A stretch of 50,902 nt of DNA from Patescibacteria group bacterium. Lineage in GTDB: Bacteria; Patescibacteriota; Minisyncoccia; Minisyncoccales; UBA5738. Below the pieces are notes generated by a model. It was given only the letters and a program-made list of their open reading frames with translations, did not search any database and was not told the DNA's origin. This document shows, piece after piece, positions 7,754-15,292 of this stretch. The stretch is from NCBI GenBank assembly GCA_022710775.1, contig JAKLGH010000010.1, positions 1-50,902 of the forward strand. The letters are read 5' to 3'. The position numbers and the translations under genes are program-made. The stretch's first letter is position 1. Each line of letters begins with the position of its first letter.

Positions 7754-8698
7754 ATGTTCGAGAATAACAAATTAACTAAAGCACTGGGGATAAAATATCC
7801 TATTATTCAGGGAGGGATGGCCGGCGTTTCGGAGTCGTCGCTGGTATCAGCCATATCCAACGCTGGAGGGCTGGGCGTCATCGGATCGGGTTTTGCGCTG
7901 GCCGAATGGCTCGACGAAGAGATCAAAAAAACCCAGCAACTTACGGATAAGCCTTTCGGCGTGAATCTTTTGCTTCAAAATCCCGGAGTCGCTGATTTGG
8001 TAAAAGTGGTTATCGACCGGAAAGTCCCGGTTGTTTTTACGGGCGGAGGAAGCCCGTTGCCGATCATGCCTTATTTGAAAAGCGTTGGCATAAAAGTAAT
8101 TCCGGTTGTTCCTTATGTGAGGCTGGCTGTAAAAATGGAACAATCGGGGGCTGATGCCGTTGTCGTGGAAGGGCTGGAATCGGGCGGCCATATCGGGGAA
8201 AGCACCACTTTTTGTTTAATACCCCAGGCAAGCTCTCGAATAACAAAGATACCCTTAATTGCCGCCGGAGGAATTTACGACGGAAGAACATTTGCCGCGG
8301 CTTTGATGCTTGGAGCCGACGGTGTTCAAATTGGAACGCGGTTTATGATTGCCGATGAATGCCAGGTCCATGACAATTACAAGCAAGCGATCATAGATGC
8401 CAATGACGAAGATATTACGGTGATAGCCCGTTTCACCGGCCATCCGGTGCGCGTAATTAAAAATAAATTTGTCGATACGATCAGGAAGATCGAAGAAAAA
8501 AATCCTTATCCGGAAGAAGTTAAAGCCGACCGCTTTGCCGGTTCTAAGGTTGGAGCGGGCAATATCGAGATGTCGCCGCTTCTTTGCGGAATTTGCGCCG
8601 GAGGAGTTAAGGCAAAAATGACTTGTAAAGAAATAATGGAAGAAATTGTTAATGACGGACAGAGTTTGCTAAAAACGGCTTACAAGCTGACTGACTGA
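7754..8698 (+). CDS. fabK: Enoyl-thioester reductase II (FabK-like, FMN)
   Basis: FMN-dependent TIM-barrel protein of 314 aa, the typical FabK length. Motifs are YPIIQGGMAG near the N-terminus, FTGGGSP, EGLESGGHIGE with the active-site His, AAGGIYDGRTFAAAL and GADGVQIGTRF. FabK reduces trans-2-enoyl thioesters in fatty acid elongation; members of the same superfamily oxidise nitronates, but the GGHIGE context and the neighbours favour FabK. The start is the ATG at 7754; the TTG at 7745 would add three residues. It lies 16 nt after the dehydratase-reductase fusion, which already has a related domain, so the window encodes two paralogous reductases in tandem, perhaps with different chain-length preference. 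Confidence 0.85.
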   Translation: MFENNKLTKALGIKYPIIQGGMAGVSESSLVSAISNAGGLGVIGSGFALAEWLDEEIKKTQQLTDKPFGVNLLLQNPGVADLVKVVIDRKVPVVFTGGGSPLPIMPYLKSVGIKVIPVVPYVRLAVKMEQSGADAVVVEGLESGGHIGESTTFCLIPQASSRITKIPLIAAGGIYDGRTFAAALMLGADGVQIGTRFMIADECQVHDNYKQAIIDANDEDITVIARFTGHPVRVIKNKFVDTIRKIEEKNPYPEEVKADRFAGSKVGAGNIEMSPLLCGICAGGVKAKMTCKEIMEEIVNDGQSLLKTAYKLTD

Positions 8699-8736
8699 TT
8701 TTTTACAGGAATTTTGCCTTTTTTCATTGTTTTGAT

Positions 8737-9390
8737 ATGAAAAAAATCGTTTCAGTCCTTTCCTGGATATTGCTTGCCCCCCTTTATCATTTAATGGTTA
8801 AAGAAGTGAAAGGCAAGGAAAATATTCCGAAAGGCAATTTTATCCTGGCTTCCAACCATTCGAGCCACCTGGATTGGTTCATTAACGGTTATTTTTGCAC
8901 GCCTAGAAGGTTTACGTTTATTGGCCAGGTTGATAAAATGACCGGCGCCGCGGCTTTTTGGCGGGACAGGCTTTACGATTATTCCGAAGTTATACCGATG
9001 AACCGTAAAGATCCCGAATCCCGGAAGCAGGCGCTTATTGAAGCCGCGGAAAGGCTGAGGCAGGGCTCGATTCTGATTATTTATCCGGAAGGCACGCGTA
9101 CGCGCGACGGCAAGCTGCATGAATTTAAACCTGGAGTCGCGAGGCTGCATTTTGAAACCGGAGTGCCGATTCTTCCCGTTGCGCTTAAGGGAACTTACGA
9201 ACTGATGCCTCCCGGCGGAAAGCTGAAAATTAAAAAATCTGTTACCGTAATTGTGGGAAAACCGCTTGATTTGGAAAAAGAACGGAATGCCGCGGCCAAG
9301 CTTGACAAAAGCTCCGACGAATACCGCGGACTATGTTTGGATGTTGCGAAGCTGGCGGAAAACAGCATGCAGCAACTTTTGAATAACTAA
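8737..9390 (+). CDS. plsC: 1-acyl-glycerol-3-phosphate acyltransferase (PlsC family), copy 1
   Basis: The 217-aa protein has the acyltransferase signature NHSSHLD (H41 and D46), then YPEGTRTRDG, FKPGVARL and PILPVALKGTYELMPPG. The first 20 residues are hydrophobic and probably anchor it to the membrane. It would esterify an acyl chain to lysophosphatidate in phospholipid synthesis. The paralogous copy 2 starts 2 nt after its stop, so the two are surely co-transcribed and may act on sn-1 and sn-2, or on different acyl donors. Whether it uses acyl-CoA, acyl-ACP or acyl-phosphate is not visible. Confidence 0.9.
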   Translation: MKKIVSVLSWILLAPLYHLMVKEVKGKENIPKGNFILASNHSSHLDWFINGYFCTPRRFTFIGQVDKMTGAAAFWRDRLYDYSEVIPMNRKDPESRKQALIEAAERLRQGSILIIYPEGTRTRDGKLHEFKPGVARLHFETGVPILPVALKGTYELMPPGGKLKIKKSVTVIVGKPLDLEKERNAAAKLDKSSDEYRGLCLDVAKLAENSMQQLLNN

Positions 9391-9392
9391 TT

Positions 9393-10064
9393 ATGAACAC
9401 TATTGTTTCGACGATATCCCGGGCGCTTCTGGGATGGTATATAAAGGGCGCTTTTATCGAAAAGATCGAGGGTTTGGAGAATATTCCTAAAACCGGGAAT
9501 TTCATCCTGGCTTCCAACCACTTGAGCCATTTGGATTGGTTTATGTGCGGCTATATTGTCAGTCCGCGCAAATTTACCTACATTGGCCAGGTTGACCGTT
9601 ATAATTCCGGCATCGAAGGGATAGGGCGGAGAATAATGTACTTATGGGCCGATGTGATTCCGATCGATCGGACTAACGATGAATCGAAGCGGCAGGCATT
9701 GATAAAGGGCGTGGAAATGCTAAGAAAGGGTTATTGCGTGATAATCTATCCCGAAGGAGGCAGGTCTTATGAAGGCAAAATGAAGGATTTCAAGCCCGGC
9801 GTGGGGATGCTCCATTTGCAAAGCGGGGCGCCGGTTTTACCTGTGGCTTTCAACGGCACTTACGAACTGATGCCTCCCGGCGGAAAGCTGAAGGTGAAGA
9901 AGATAGTGAAAATAGCGATCGGGAAACCTTTGGACTTCGTTGACCTGAAAAAGAGAGCCCGGAAAACGGATACTTCTTCCAAAGAATATCGCTCAATGTG
10001 CGTTAAGGTTGCTTTGGATATCGAGGATAAGGTCAGAGATCTTTATGCGCGGGTCGTCGGCTAG
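9393..10064 (+). CDS. plsC: 1-acyl-glycerol-3-phosphate acyltransferase (PlsC family), copy 2
   Basis: Tandem paralogue of the preceding gene, 223 aa, with NHLSHLD (H43 and D48), YPEGGRSYEG, FKPGVGML and APVLPVAFNGTYELMPPG. The two copies share the same block order and the same YELMPPGGKLK ending of the core, so they derive from a duplication. The third motif differs (EGGRS against EGTRT), which may indicate divergent acyl preference. A short hydrophobic N-terminus suggests peripheral membrane attachment. No Shine-Dalgarno is present; translation is probably coupled to copy 1. Confidence 0.9.
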   Translation: MNTIVSTISRALLGWYIKGAFIEKIEGLENIPKTGNFILASNHLSHLDWFMCGYIVSPRKFTYIGQVDRYNSGIEGIGRRIMYLWADVIPIDRTNDESKRQALIKGVEMLRKGYCVIIYPEGGRSYEGKMKDFKPGVGMLHLQSGAPVLPVAFNGTYELMPPGGKLKVKKIVKIAIGKPLDFVDLKKRARKTDTSSKEYRSMCVKVALDIEDKVRDLYARVVG

Positions 10065-10105
10065 CTTATTGTATCGCCAAAGCACGCGAATAAATTGCCG
10101 ATAAA

Positions 10106-11656
10106 ATGCAAATAAAAAAAATTCTAATTGCCAATAGGGGAGAGATCGCTTTGAGAATTATCCGTACCTGCAAGGAGATGGGTATCCAAACGGTTGCTTT
10201 GTGTCCGATGCCCGGCCAGGAAAAGAATTTTCTGGAAACGACTCTGGCGGATGAATATTGTTATTTGGATCAAGAGGGTTCCCAAGGTTATTTGGACCGG
10301 CAAAAATTGATTGAACTTGCCAAAAAAACCAAAGCCGATGCTATCCATCCCGGTTACGGTTTTTTGGCGGAAAACTGGCAATTTGCGCTTTTTTGCGAGA
10401 AGAACCGGATCAAATTTATCGGGCCCCAGTTCAAAACATTGCGTAAATTCGAAGACAAGATCGAAGCCAAGAAAATTGCCAGAAAGATCGGGATTCCTGT
10501 TCTTCCGGCATCCGATAAGCCTATCAAAAGCAAAAAAGATCTCATTAAATGGGCGACTCAGATCAAACCGCCGTTCGTGCTTAAAGCCCAGCGGGGCGGA
10601 GGCGGAATCGGGATTAGGATTATCAACGGCGAGATCAGTTTTGGCGACTTGGTGACCATTTCTTTGGGAGTCCAGCGCCAAATGGCTACGGCATTTTCCG
10701 ATATTGATTTTTTCCTCGAAAAATATTTGCCCGAAGTAAAGCATGTGGAATTCCAGATTATCGGCGATGGAAGGAACGTGGTTCATTTGGGCGAGCGTGA
10801 ATGTTCGGTTCAGCGCCGTTTCCAGAAGCTGCTGGAAGAAGCTCCGTCAGCCTTTTTGGACGCCGATCTTAGGAATAAAATGGGAGCATGGGCGGTAAAG
10901 ATCGGCCGGGAGCTTCATTATCAAGGTGCGGCAACCGTGGAATTTTTAGTGGACAAAGAGAAAAATTTTTATTTTATGGAAGTTAATCCGCGCATCCAGG
11001 TGGAACATCCGGTAACCGAAGCCATTACGGGCGTTGATATTGTGGAACAGCAGATCAGGGTGGCCCAGGGGCAGAATATCGGTTTTTCCCAGGAAGACGT
11101 CTATTTTAACGGATGGGCGATCGAGGCGCGGGTGAACGCCGAAGACCCGCAAAAAGGCTTTCAGCCTTCGCCCGGGCGCGTGGTGAAATACATACCGCCG
11201 GGCGGACAGGGGGTGTTTGTCCATAGCTTCCTCCAGGAAGGCCAGGAGATCTATCCTTATTTTGATTCGCTTTTGGCCAAAGTAATTGCCACGGGCAAAA
11301 CGCGCAAAGAGGCGATCGGAAAGTTGAAGCGGGCGCTGGGAGAAACGGTTATCGACGGCGTAGCCACGACAATCCCGTTTTTCAAGATGCTTCTTGAAAA
11401 AGAAGAATTTGTAAGCGGTGATTATTACACCAATTTTATCGAAAAAAGCGGTATCGTAAAGGAGCTTTCCTTAAAACCGTATTTGCAGAAGAAATGTTCC
11501 AGTGATCTGATTGCCAAGCTTGAAGAAAAAGAAGTGGCGGAGATAGTTTTTAATATTTATCAAGGTCTGAGCAAGCATGGCGGCCAGGAATTGTCCGATC
11601 GATCCGTTTCCAAATGGGCATTTGCCGAAAGAATGCGGATGCTTGAAGATGAATGA
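10106..11656 (+). CDS. accC: Biotin carboxylase subunit of an acyl-CoA carboxylase
   Basis: ATP-grasp biotin carboxylase of 516 aa. It begins IKKILIANRGEIALRIIRTC and keeps HPGYGFLAEN, the glycine-rich ATP loop KAQRGGGGIGIRI, ERECSVQRRFQKLLEEAP and MEVNPRIQVEHPVTE. It carboxylates biotin on the carrier protein with ATP and bicarbonate. E. coli AccC is about 449 aa, so roughly 65 residues at the C-terminus are extra, but no biotinyl domain is fused; the carrier is the separate gene at 11822. Together with the carboxyltransferase at 12850 it would form an acetyl- or propionyl-CoA carboxylase, supplying malonyl-CoA or methylmalonyl-CoA. Confidence 0.92.
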   Translation: MQIKKILIANRGEIALRIIRTCKEMGIQTVALCPMPGQEKNFLETTLADEYCYLDQEGSQGYLDRQKLIELAKKTKADAIHPGYGFLAENWQFALFCEKNRIKFIGPQFKTLRKFEDKIEAKKIARKIGIPVLPASDKPIKSKKDLIKWATQIKPPFVLKAQRGGGGIGIRIINGEISFGDLVTISLGVQRQMATAFSDIDFFLEKYLPEVKHVEFQIIGDGRNVVHLGERECSVQRRFQKLLEEAPSAFLDADLRNKMGAWAVKIGRELHYQGAATVEFLVDKEKNFYFMEVNPRIQVEHPVTEAITGVDIVEQQIRVAQGQNIGFSQEDVYFNGWAIEARVNAEDPQKGFQPSPGRVVKYIPPGGQGVFVHSFLQEGQEIYPYFDSLLAKVIATGKTRKEAIGKLKRALGETVIDGVATTIPFFKMLLEKEEFVSGDYYTNFIEKSGIVKELSLKPYLQKKCSSDLIAKLEEKEVAEIVFNIYQGLSKHGGQELSDRSVSKWAFAERMRMLEDE

Positions 11657-11821
11657 AGCGCCTCTTGGAGGATTATCTTGGACTGCCGTCAAATTCCGGT
11701 TGTTAAAAGTTCACGCTCGTCGAAAGATTCTTAAACATATTTTCCCGCGATACATTTTTCTCGTTCGTAATTTTGAAAATTCCGTTCCAAAGATAATTTG
11801 CTTAGAGACCGCAAAAAAATA

Positions 11822-12202
11822 ATGAAACTGAAGATCAAAGACAAAGAATACGACGTGGAGATATCCGACCAGGGTGCCGGCGGCCAGGTTAAGATTGTGG
11901 TCAATGGCAACGCTTACATGTTTGGAAAGGCGGGCGCGGCCGGCGAGATCAGCGCTCCTCAAACCGCTTTGCCCAAGCGCGATTTTTCCTCAAAAACCAT
12001 CAAGGCCGCGCTGGCCGGCGTAATCACCGAGGTGTTTGCCAAGGAAGGAGACATGGTCAAGGAAGGCCAAAAGCTTTTAACCTTATCGGCGATGAAAATG
12101 GAGAATGAGATTGTTTCCGAGTTTACCGGGAGAATTAAAGAACTTAAGATCAAGCAAAACGACAAAGTCAAAGAAGGGGATGTCCTCATAGTGCTTGCTT
12201 GA
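11822..12202 (+). CDS. Biotin carboxyl carrier protein
   Basis: A 126-aa protein ending in a biotinyl domain of about 70 residues with the biotinylation motif AMKMEN (K92). The first 45 residues form a beta-rich region like the N-terminus of carboxylase gamma subunits. The Ala/Pro-rich linker that usually joins the two parts is short. It carries CO2 on biotin between the carboxylase and the carboxyltransferase. The start is the ATG at 11822; a TTG at 11798 would add eight residues. A 165-nt gap separates it from the biotin carboxylase, with no gene I can support in it, and the biotin ligase gene follows 12 nt later. Confidence 0.9.
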   Translation: MKLKIKDKEYDVEISDQGAGGQVKIVVNGNAYMFGKAGAAGEISAPQTALPKRDFSSKTIKAALAGVITEVFAKEGDMVKEGQKLLTLSAMKMENEIVSEFTGRIKELKIKQNDKVKEGDVLIVLA

Positions 12203-12214
12203 TATCCGGCCAAT

Positions 12215-12757
12215 ATGCCAGAAGCAACAAACAAAATTATAATTTTTGAAACGCTTGATTCAACTAACATAAAAGCCAAGGAACTGGCAAGCCAGGGGGC
12301 AAAACCTTGGACCGTAGTTAGGGCCGTCAAGCAGGAAGAAGGCTACGGGAAGAAGGGAAGCGGCTGGTTTTCGCCGGAAGGCGGTCTTTACTTTTCGGTA
12401 ATCCTGCCTAAGAGCAATACCGATGATTTGCAGGCTTTAACGATCCTGGCCGCTTATATTGTGGCCAAGGTAATCAAAGAAGCTTTTAACGTGGAACCGC
12501 TTATCAAGCTTCCAAACGATGTGTATTTGAACGGTAAAAAGATTTGCGGCATTCTTACCGAAAACATTATCGGATCGGATGTTAAATCATCGGTGATGGG
12601 GATCGGCCTTAATACCAATACCGAAAAGTTCGATTCGGAATTGGAAAACACCGCCACATCGCTTAAAATAGAATTAAAGCGTGAGATTGACAACGAAGCT
12701 CTTTTGGGTCAGATTATTGAAGGCTTGAGAAAAACGCTGGCGACGATCAGCCAGTGA
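12215..12757 (+). CDS. birA: Biotin-[carboxylase] ligase, minimal form
   Basis: Class-I-like biotin protein ligase of 180 aa. It starts directly at the catalytic domain (FETLDSTNIKAKEL). The biotin/ATP loop appears as GYGKKGSGWFSPEGG, in place of the common GRGRxGRxW, and KLPNDVYLNGKKICGIL matches the conserved KWPND block. E. coli BirA is 321 aa; the DNA-binding N-terminus and probably the C-terminal SH3-like domain are missing, so it should be an enzyme without repressor function. It lies directly after its substrate gene. The altered Gly/Arg loop may affect release of biotinyl-AMP. Confidence 0.87.
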   Translation: MPEATNKIIIFETLDSTNIKAKELASQGAKPWTVVRAVKQEEGYGKKGSGWFSPEGGLYFSVILPKSNTDDLQALTILAAYIVAKVIKEAFNVEPLIKLPNDVYLNGKKICGILTENIIGSDVKSSVMGIGLNTNTEKFDSELENTATSLKIELKREIDNEALLGQIIEGLRKTLATISQ

Positions 12758-12770
12758 ATAAATGGAGCAA

Positions 12771-12827
12771 GGTGGAAAACGCAAGACAGCAATCCGGGTT
12801 TTAAATTGTTGTTTCGCGTTTTTCACC
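12771..12827 (+). other. Long imperfect RNA hairpin between birA and the carboxyltransferase gene
   Basis: Two 23-nt arms (12771-12793 and 12805-12827) pair at 19 Watson-Crick positions; three of the four remaining positions are G-U in the transcript and one is A-C. The loop is 11 nt. No T-tract follows, so it looks like a processing or stability hairpin, or a remnant of a palindromic repeat, rather than a terminator. Confidence 0.6.
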
Positions 12828-12849
12828 CATAAGGTACACGTTTAATCAT

Positions 12850-14400
12850 ATGAAGTTTGAAAAAGAAATCGAACAATTAAATAAGAATATTGAGGCAATT
12901 GACAGCCAGGAGCTTATTGAAAAACAGCATCAGAAAGGCAAGCTGGCGGCTCGGGAGCGGATAAGCTATCTGCTTGACCCGGAAACTTTCGTTGAGTTGG
13001 ATCCGTTTGTTGAGACCCGTTTCAATAATCTGGGGCTGGATAAGAAAAAAGTGGCCGGCGACGGCGTGGTGACGGGTTTCGGAAAGGTCAATAACCGGCT
13101 GGTTTACGTTTTCAGCCAGGATTTTTCGAAAATGGGGGGATCTTTAGGGGAGATGCACGGGCAAAAAATAGTCCGCGTTATCGAAATGGCCAAAAAAACC
13201 GGCAATCCGGTGATCGGTATTATCGATTCCGGAGGGGCGCGGATCCAAGAAGGGATTGCCAGCCTGGATGGCTATGCTTCCATTTTCAACGCCATGGTGA
13301 AAGCTTCGGGCGTAATTCCGCAGATTAGCGTGATCGTCGGACCTTCGGCGGGAGGGGCATGTTATGCCCCAGGTTTATCGGATTTTATTTTCATGGTGGA
13401 AGGTTTGTCCCAGATGTACATTACCGGTCCGGAGGTGGTTAAAAAAGTGACAGGAGAGGAAGTCAGCTTCGAAGATCTTGGCGGGGCCAATGCCCATGGA
13501 ACTAAAAGCGGCTGTTCCCACTTCGTTTTTTCCAACGAAAAGGAATGTTTTAACCAGGTTAAAAAAATCTTGTCTTATCTTCCGCAGAATAACATGGAGG
13601 ATCCGCCCAGGCTTAAAAGCATCCTGGCCGAATTATTTGAAAAAGAAGACAACCAGCGCTTGTTGGAACTGGTTCCCGAAGAGAGTGAGAAGGGCTACGA
13701 TATGAAAACCGTGATCGAGGAACTGTTCGACAAAAACACTTTTTTTGAAATCCATCAGGGTTTTGCGGTAAATTCGATAGTCGGGTTTGCGAGACTGGGC
13801 GGGATAGTTATTGGCGTGGTTGCCAACCAGACCAAATTCATGGCCGGGGTTCTGGATATCGATTCTTCCGACAAAATCGCAAGGTTTGTTCGTTTTTGCG
13901 ATGCTTTTAACGTACCGATCATTAATCTTGTCGATACGCCCGGCTATCTTCCCGGCGCCAGCCAGGAGCACCAGGGAATCATCCGCCACGGAGCCAAGGT
14001 TTTATACGCCTACGCCGAGGCCTCGGTGCCAAAGATCAGCTTGATCATGCGCAAGGCGTTTGGAGGTGCTTATATCGCCCTGGCCAGCCGCAAACTCGGT
14101 TATGACAAGGTGCTGGCTTGGCCATCGGCTCAGATCGCGGTGATGGGCGCCGAACAGGCAGTGAAAATTATTTACAAAAAAGAAATTTCCGAATCGAAAG
14201 ACCCGGAAAAAACCGAGAAGGAGAAGATTGAAGAGATCAAGCAATTATTCTTGAATCCCATGCAGGCGGCCAGGCTCGGCCAGGTTGATATGATCATCAA
14301 TCCCAAAGATACCCGCCTGATCCTGATGAAGTGCCTGGAACCCTTGCTGACCAAGCGGGAAGGCAAGATAGCCCGGAAGCACGGCAACGTGCCCTTATAA
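12850..14400 (+). CDS. Acyl-CoA carboxylase carboxyltransferase subunit (PccB/AccD5-like)
   Basis: A 516-aa crotonase-fold carboxyltransferase with fused N and C halves. Visible blocks are KLAARERISYLLDP, FSQDFSKMGGSLGEMHGQKI, IDSGGARIQEG, the oxyanion-type loop PSAGGACYAPGL, VDTPGYLPG and GGAYIALASRKLG. It transfers the carboxyl group from biotin to acetyl- or propionyl-CoA; the same fold also occurs in methylmalonyl-CoA decarboxylases, but the separate biotin carboxylase and ligase upstream argue for a carboxylase. This is the last gene of the acyl cluster and is followed by an intrinsic terminator at 14439. Substrate chain length is not readable by eye. Confidence 0.9.
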   Translation: MKFEKEIEQLNKNIEAIDSQELIEKQHQKGKLAARERISYLLDPETFVELDPFVETRFNNLGLDKKKVAGDGVVTGFGKVNNRLVYVFSQDFSKMGGSLGEMHGQKIVRVIEMAKKTGNPVIGIIDSGGARIQEGIASLDGYASIFNAMVKASGVIPQISVIVGPSAGGACYAPGLSDFIFMVEGLSQMYITGPEVVKKVTGEEVSFEDLGGANAHGTKSGCSHFVFSNEKECFNQVKKILSYLPQNNMEDPPRLKSILAELFEKEDNQRLLELVPEESEKGYDMKTVIEELFDKNTFFEIHQGFAVNSIVGFARLGGIVIGVVANQTKFMAGVLDIDSSDKIARFVRFCDAFNVPIINLVDTPGYLPGASQEHQGIIRHGAKVLYAYAEASVPKISLIMRKAFGGAYIALASRKLGYDKVLAWPSAQIAVMGAEQAVKIIYKKEISESKDPEKTEKEKIEEIKQLFLNPMQAARLGQVDMIINPKDTRLILMKCLEPLLTKREGKIARKHGNVPL

Positions 14401-14438
14401 GTTAAAAAAAGTTAAAAAGGCGGGATTTGGTTTAGAAG

Positions 14439-14459
14439 AGCCGGCGGAAGCCGGCTTTT
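14439..14459 (+). terminator. Intrinsic terminator at the end of the acyl metabolism cluster
   Basis: Stem AGCCGGC (14439-14445) and GCCGGCT (14450-14456) around a GGAA loop, followed by T residues. The T-run is short. Confidence 0.65.
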
Positions 14460-14520
14460 GGTTAAGATTGTTAAGCCGATTTTCCCGGGTTTTTTCCACG
14501 GCACCAACAACTATTTTTGA

Positions 14521-14549
14521 TTGACAAAGATTATAATTTATGATATAAT
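14521..14549 (+). promoter_or_regulatory. Perfect consensus sigma70 promoter
   Basis: TTGACA (14521-14526), exactly 17 nt, then TATAAT (14544-14549). This is the only fully consensus promoter I saw and implies strong constitutive expression of the secreted protein at 14609. Confidence 0.88.
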
Positions 14550-14608
14550 TAATTTAGCAGAAATGCCAGGGTTTAGTGTTAGATTGCCTGGCAAAAAAGG
14601 TGAATAGG

Positions 14609-15076
14609 ATGTACAAAGAACTTGTGCAGGCGGCCCTTCTGGCCCTATGCCTGCTCGGATTAGCCGCGGCCCAAGATGGGCCCGGCCGAGTAGCCGACGA
14701 GAACGAGAATATGTCAGTTTTTGCCGAGCTATCTCTAACGCCCGGCGAGGACGGGACCGTTAAGGTCGAGAGTATTATCAAAGCCGATGCTCTCGGTAAC
14801 GGAACCGAGGATTTGGTGTCCGAAGCCAACACCTCCGTAAATTTGGAGGTAGTGGGCAAGGACGGCCGGCGCCAGCCTCTGCTGGAGGGGCTGGGAAACA
14901 TTTTCCTCGCGAACGGCGAGGCCCGGATATTCGGGACCAACCTCACCGACGGGAACAACTCAACCGTCGACGGGGTGGAGATGACCCTCCGGGTCCAACC
15001 CCCGGGCGAAGAGGAGCCGTTTGAGCTGTTCATCAGCCAGCGGTTTCCACAAGGTTTTGGAAGCCTGCTTGCCTAG
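14609..15076 (+). CDS. Small secreted protein with signal peptide, function unknown
   Basis: The 155-aa protein starts MYKELVQAALLALCLLGLAAAQDG, written here only as far as the cleavage region: a short charged end, a hydrophobic core and an Ala-x-Ala-like site. The mature part is acidic and looks beta-rich, with no Cys and no domain I recognise. An upstream in-frame start at 14576 would add 11 residues ahead of the signal peptide; AAGGTG at 14597-14602 supports 14609. Its DNA is visibly richer in G and C than the flanking genes, and it has its own perfect promoter and a double-hairpin terminator. That points to a high-expression, perhaps acquired, surface or exported protein. Confidence 0.75.
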   Translation: MYKELVQAALLALCLLGLAAAQDGPGRVADENENMSVFAELSLTPGEDGTVKVESIIKADALGNGTEDLVSEANTSVNLEVVGKDGRRQPLLEGLGNIFLANGEARIFGTNLTDGNNSTVDGVEMTLRVQPPGEEEPFELFISQRFPQGFGSLLA

Positions 15077-15113
15077 GCTTCCAAAACAAAGAGGCTATCA
15101 TCTAGCCTCTTTT
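15054..15113 (+). terminator. Double-hairpin terminator after the secreted protein gene
   Basis: A 12-bp stem (GTTTTGGAAGCC at 15054-15065 with its exact complement at 15076-15087) overlaps the stop codon. It is followed by a second stem AGAGGCTA/TAGCCTCT (15090-15097 and 15103-15110) and a short T-run. The second hairpin is the likely terminator. Confidence 0.8.
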
Positions 15114-15122
15114 ACGTTAAAG

Positions 15123-15150
15123 TTGACAACGTTTGATAAACTGCTAAAAT
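15123..15150 (+). promoter_or_regulatory. Promoter of the nusA-tig-clpP operon
   Basis: TTGACA (15123-15128), a 16-nt spacer and TAAAAT (15145-15150). The predicted transcript has a leader of roughly 135 nt before nusA. Confidence 0.7.
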
Positions 15151-15157
15151 ATAAACA

Positions 15158-15176
15158 GTCCGTTGAGTAAACGGAC
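15158..15176 (+). promoter_or_regulatory. 5' leader hairpin of the nusA transcript
   Basis: GTCCGTT (15158-15164) and AACGGAC (15170-15176) form a 7-bp stem at the predicted transcript start. Three TTCGAG repeats follow near 15260-15285. These may matter for NusA autoregulation or RNA stability; that is inference. Confidence 0.45.
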
Positions 15177-15292
15177 ATTGCTGTTAATAACAACAAACAT
15201 AAATAACAAATAAGCCGAAACGCGGGGCGCGAAATCAAAAACAGGAAATTATGTTTTAAGTTTCGAGCTTCGAGGATTCGAGTTTAATTACG

